DNA from: Mesostigma viride
Taxonomy: Eukaryota; Streptophyta; Mesostigmatophyceae; Mesostigmatales; Mesostigmataceae
Assembly: GCA_009746045.1 (NCBI GenBank)
Contig: RPFO01000819.1
Location: 1,096,608-1,139,107 of the forward strand
DNA: 42,500 nucleotides
Reading direction: 5' to 3'
The translations under genes were made by a program, and so were the position numbers. Below the pieces are notes generated by a model. The model was not told the DNA's origin, ran no database searches, and saw nothing but the letters and a program-made list of their open reading frames with translations. Positions 39,813 to 42,500 of this stretch are shown here, one piece after another; positions within the stretch are counted from its first letter, which is position 1; the number at the start of each line of letters is the position of its first letter.

Positions 39813-40116
39813 CTCTTTAGCTTGTCGCACTGCCTGCACTGTGATCGATCAAACACAAACATGGACATAGCCATTGTTGTTAATTACTTAATTGAACACG
39901 CGCTCCTGTTCGGGAGTAACGGAGCACAATAATACAGTTATATAGCTCCGTCAAGTGTATCCAAATGGATACACTTGACGGAGCTATATAACTGTATTAT
40001 TGTGCTCCGTTACTCCCGAACAGGAGCGCGTGTTCAATTAAGTAATTAACAACAATGGCTATGTCCATGTTTGTGTTTGATCGATCACAGTGCAGGCAGT
40101 GCGACAAGCTAAAGAG
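39813..40116. repeat. Perfect 304-bp palindrome (two 151-bp arms)
   Basis: The left arm from CTCTTTAGCTTGTCGCACTG is the exact reverse complement of the right arm, which ends CAGTGCGACAAGCTAAAGAG. Only two A residues (39964-39965) separate them. I compared the arms base by base and found no mismatch. Part of each arm (TTAATT..AACACGCGCTCC..GGGAGTAACGGAGCAC) resembles 36917-36965. It abuts the truncated end of the RT fragment. Confidence 0.95.
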
Positions 40117-40283
40117 GGTCATAAGTTATCGTGAAACATTAAATTACACCACCTCAATTGATATCAACATAGTTTCAACAGGCGAGACTACAAGCGCACA
40201 TACAGGCCTGATGCCAATGTAGATAATCAACGTATGTACATCTAGCCCGATATGCAGGGAGTCCACTGCTGCCTTTAACTTTG

Positions 40284-40523
40284 CTAAATGCTAGGACAGG
40301 ATGCAAGCTTGATTCCCAGTCCATTTAAAAAGTCGCGAAAGTGTACTCCACAAGAGCGATTGTCCTCAACAACTATGAAAATTTCCCGAGCAGGCCATCT
40401 GGTTTCTCTTTGTGCTTGTCTTCTGTTCAGGCCATCCAGGTACGACCCATCCACAAACCAGACGCTCACACCAGGACCAGCTCCACACTTCTCCGGCACC
40501 CCCCTGCTGCCTGGCACGTCCAA
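40284..40523 (-). CDS. Unrecognised ORF or terminal exon
   Basis: A 79-codon frame containing VSVWFVDGSYLDGLNRRQ, then REIFIVVEDNRSCGVHFRDF and a TAG stop. The peptide looks protein-like but matches no family I know. Upstream frames on the same strand (to about 40830) are short and could not be joined with consistent phases. A TGTAA word, the usual polyadenylation signal of many green algae, lies on the minus strand at about 40150, some 130 bases past the stop. It may be the last exon of a gene or a retroelement fragment. Confidence 0.3.
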   Translation of the reverse strand: MDVPGSRGVPEKCGAGPGVSVWFVDGSYLDGLNRRQAQRETRWPAREIFIVVEDNRSCGVHFRDFLNGLGIKLASCPSI

Positions 40524-40827
40524 ATGCAGTGGCCATACCTCAACTCACGGCGTATGGCCAACACGTCAACCCAGCAGCTGCCACACGGCCCTGGCACGGG
40601 GTTGATTCCTCGGCACGGTGTCACCGTCAACCATTCCTTCGATTGGCGGCGAATCCTTGCTTCCAAGGCCCCCAAGCTCAGACACAGCGCGGAGCCACCA
40701 CCACATCACAAAGGGGTAGATTGGCTCAACAACGTCCACTCAGGCGATGCTGTGCCTTCAATCTCATGCAGCCTCGAATACAAACGGGTGCGGGCCTCGA
40801 TCCAAGGCCCGGCCTGCATCGCGGCAT

Positions 40828-40997
40828 GACCCACCCACCCACCCACCCACCCACCCACCCACCCACCCACCCACCCACCCACCCACCCACCCACCCACCC
40901 CCACCCACCCACCCACCCACCCACCCACCCACCCACCCACCCACCCACCCACCCACCCACCCACCCACCCACCCACCCACCCACCCACCCACCCACC
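40828..40997. repeat. (CCCA)n microsatellite
   Basis: About 42 CCCA units with a single interruption (ACCCCCACC) near 40898. It is the same motif as in intron 8 of the NYN gene. It lies between the unrecognised minus-strand ORF and the WrbA-like gene. Confidence 0.95.
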
Positions 40998-41320
40998 CTG
41001 ACTCGTGCAGGTTGCATTCCGGTCCATCACGACCATCCGGTCCATTTCTCCTTCCCACCCTCGCCCACCCCTTCAACCTTTCCCCACCCATCCACCAGGC
41101 TTTCTGGGTGGCTCAGGGGCAACACCGCTCCCAAGGCCTTCAGGGCAAAGCCCCAACCTTCGCAAAACATTTCCCTGGCCTTGAGGCATGGAGGCTTTCT
41201 GCACATGTTGGTCGTCCGGTGGTCTGCACGCAGCCCCGCACTCGCCAAACTTGGCACTTTGCTACGCATGCCGCTCCCAGCGACTTGGGGGTAAAGACCC
41301 TCAGCAGGTCGCCCGGTGTT
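40998..41320. other. Downstream region of the WrbA-like gene
   Basis: It probably holds the 3' UTR of the minus-strand WrbA-like gene. No ORF with recognisable features and no clear terminator or polyadenylation word were seen. Confidence 0.4.
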
Positions 41321-41931
41321 TTATGCACTGAGCCGCTCGACGAACTTTGTGAAGCTGGTCGCCTGGTGCTTGGCGATGCGCAGCTCCAGCTCCGTCACCT
41401 GCCGGGTGGCGTCCATGCCCGCGAGGGTGGACGCACCATAGGGAGAACCGCCCTTGACCTGCATGCATGGTTGGTGGATGGTTGGTGGATGGTTGGTTGA
41501 TGGTTGGTTTATGGTTGGTGGATGGTTGATGGTTGATCGATGCCATGTGGGTGGCAGGCGGATGGCACAAGGGGATGCCGTTAGCACTATCGTTGCGACA
41601 TGATGGGGGCATGAGTGGCCGCCCAACTCACAAGGCGGGGACGAGTTGCCCCACCTCGTCCCAGGCTGGACAGGGTGTGGGCCCGTATAGGGCGGTGACA
41701 AATGCCAGCAGGAACAAATGCCAGCAGTAACACATGTCAGCACTCAGCAGCAACACATGCCAGCAGCAATACCTGCCAGCAGCAATACCTGCCAGCATCA
41801 ATACCTGCCAGCATCCTTGCCCAGCCTCTCACCTCATCCAGGTTGAACAGGTCGGGCGTGGAGTAGCCAAGCGGCACATACAGCATGCCGTGGTGCACCA
41901 GCTGCGTGATGGCCATCCAGTGGGAGCTCTC
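41321..41931 (-). CDS. NAD(P)H:quinone oxidoreductase, WrbA type, last two exons
   Basis: The two 3' exons of a flavodoxin-like, FMN-dependent two-electron quinone reductase (NQO type IV), which protects against semiquinone radicals. The penultimate exon, 41931-41833, follows a CTGTACCAG acceptor and has HWMAITQLVHHGMLYVPLGY, the family's HHGM-Y-VP-GY segment with its flavin-site His. The last exon, 41458-41321, starts VKGGSPYGASTLAG and continues RQVTELELRIAKHQATSF, matching the family's GGSPYGAGT.AG..G.R.P...EL..A..QG end. It stops with TAA at 41321-41323. Both junctions are phase 0 (donor GTGAGA). The family motif before this, GGGQET, would lie in an exon beyond the right edge; only its ET-like start (ESS) is here. 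The substitution of the usual G.R.P by ATRQV is mild. Confidence 0.85.
41459..41832 (-). other. Last intron of the WrbA-like gene
   Basis: A 374-bp intron, donor GTGAGA and acceptor TGCATGCAG. It carries a GGTTGGTGGAT-type repeat at 41469-41540 and a 16-bp CCAGCAGCAATACCTG repeat at about 41705-41816. Confidence 0.8.
41705..41816. repeat. 16-bp-period tandem repeat
   Basis: CCAGCAGCAATACCTG and diverged versions (CCAGCATCAATACCTG, CAACACATG) repeat about six times inside the last intron of the WrbA-like gene. Confidence 0.75.
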
Positions 41932-42500
41932 CTGGTACAGCCCAGTGCAGGGAATGTGGCCATGGGGGGGGCAGGGGGGGGGCGGGGGGAGAAATGGGGG
42001 AGGGAGAGGGGTGCCAAGATCGATGGCAGAGGTGGGGCGTCAGGTCTGTAATTCAGCAGCGCATTCAAACAAGAAAAGAAGGGCGCCAGCAGCTCCACAG
42101 CGCCGCCCACACACTGTACGCCTACCCACACACTGTACTGTACTGTGGCATACCATGCGTTGGCCCCGGTACGCCCTCCTTTCGTCGTCCGCGTGAGTAT
42201 CATGGGCCCTGGCCCACCAGCTTCATTCGATTGTGACAACAAGGCGCTGGGACACGTCCCTGCGCTCTTCACCCTTCTAGAACTGTGGAAACCGCCCCAT
42301 TGGCAAAGGGTGCCCTAATCACGCCTAGCTCCATACACACAATGCGAGTGCCATGTGTTATGTGTGGTGAGGGGGGCAGGTGCAGGGTGAGGCGAAGGGG
42401 TTGAGATGGGGGGGCATAGGAGGGGAGGGTGGGTGAGGGGTACGAGCGAAAGGGGGGAGGCGTGGGGGGCGGCTCAAACGGGGGGGGGCGTGGGGGGCTC
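41932..42500. other. G-rich upstream intron of the WrbA-like gene, open at the window edge
   Basis: Long G runs on the plus strand (41965-42010, 42370-42500) make a C-rich tract ahead of the acceptor on the coding strand. I found no exon matching the flavodoxin core of WrbA here. The intron probably extends past the right edge. Confidence 0.5.

Noticed and set aside
40524-40830. Upstream exons of the 40284-40523 ORF, such as the frame with YPFVMWWWLRAVSELGG
   Set aside because: The peptide looks plausible, but a stop lies directly upstream and no donor/acceptor pair gave consistent phases.

Overview
The window looks like nuclear DNA of a green alga (chlorophyte lineage). Genes are split by GT-AG introns whose phases join exactly. 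Three genes have land-plant or alga-type relatives: a NYN/LOTUS (MARF1/limkain-b1-like) protein, a small plastid-targeted membrane protein, and a WrbA-type quinone reductase. Non-LTR retroelement debris lies among intergenic and intronic tandem repeats. The species cannot be fixed from the sequence. No tRNA, rRNA, CRISPR array or bacterial-style operon was seen.

Layout. 1-2950: mostly non-coding, with short tandem repeats (34, 85 and 14 bp units) and one possible terminal exon (1251-1394, +). 3025-4361 (-): two-exon gene for a small plastid membrane protein. 4610-5291 (-): a two-exon gene of unknown function. About 5640-33726 (+): one giant gene, which is the main content of the window. Ten exons join in frame into a protein of at least about 1,580 residues. 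It has an N-terminal NYN nuclease-like domain, a LOTUS/OST-HTH-like domain, a Ser/Thr-rich linker, the C-terminal helical module typical of plant NYN proteins, and an acidic Gly/Ser-rich tail of about 770 residues. 33727-40283: a retroelement graveyard with three copies of a LINE ORF1-like C-terminus, a broken reverse transcriptase, (TTAA)n-linked repeats and a perfect 304-bp palindrome. 40284-40523 (-): an unrecognised ORF. 41321-41931 (-): the last two exons of a WrbA-type NAD(P)H:quinone oxidoreductase whose 5' part lies beyond the right edge.

The most striking feature is how the NYN gene is built. Its catalytic domain is cut in two by a 14.6-kb intron, of which about 13.7 kb is one 16-bp minisatellite (about 855 units). 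Intron 6 (3.4 kb) carries further arrays, including 67 copies of a 32-bp unit. Several other introns hold microsatellites: CA, CCCA, CTC and C-rich. The very long apparent reading frames across both satellites come from unit lengths that are not multiples of three and are not genes. The NYN active-site motifs are altered (DVDY and SCNEEF where the family usually has DIEN and SGDRDF). A half-exon duplicate inside intron 5 differs from its parent mostly at synonymous sites.
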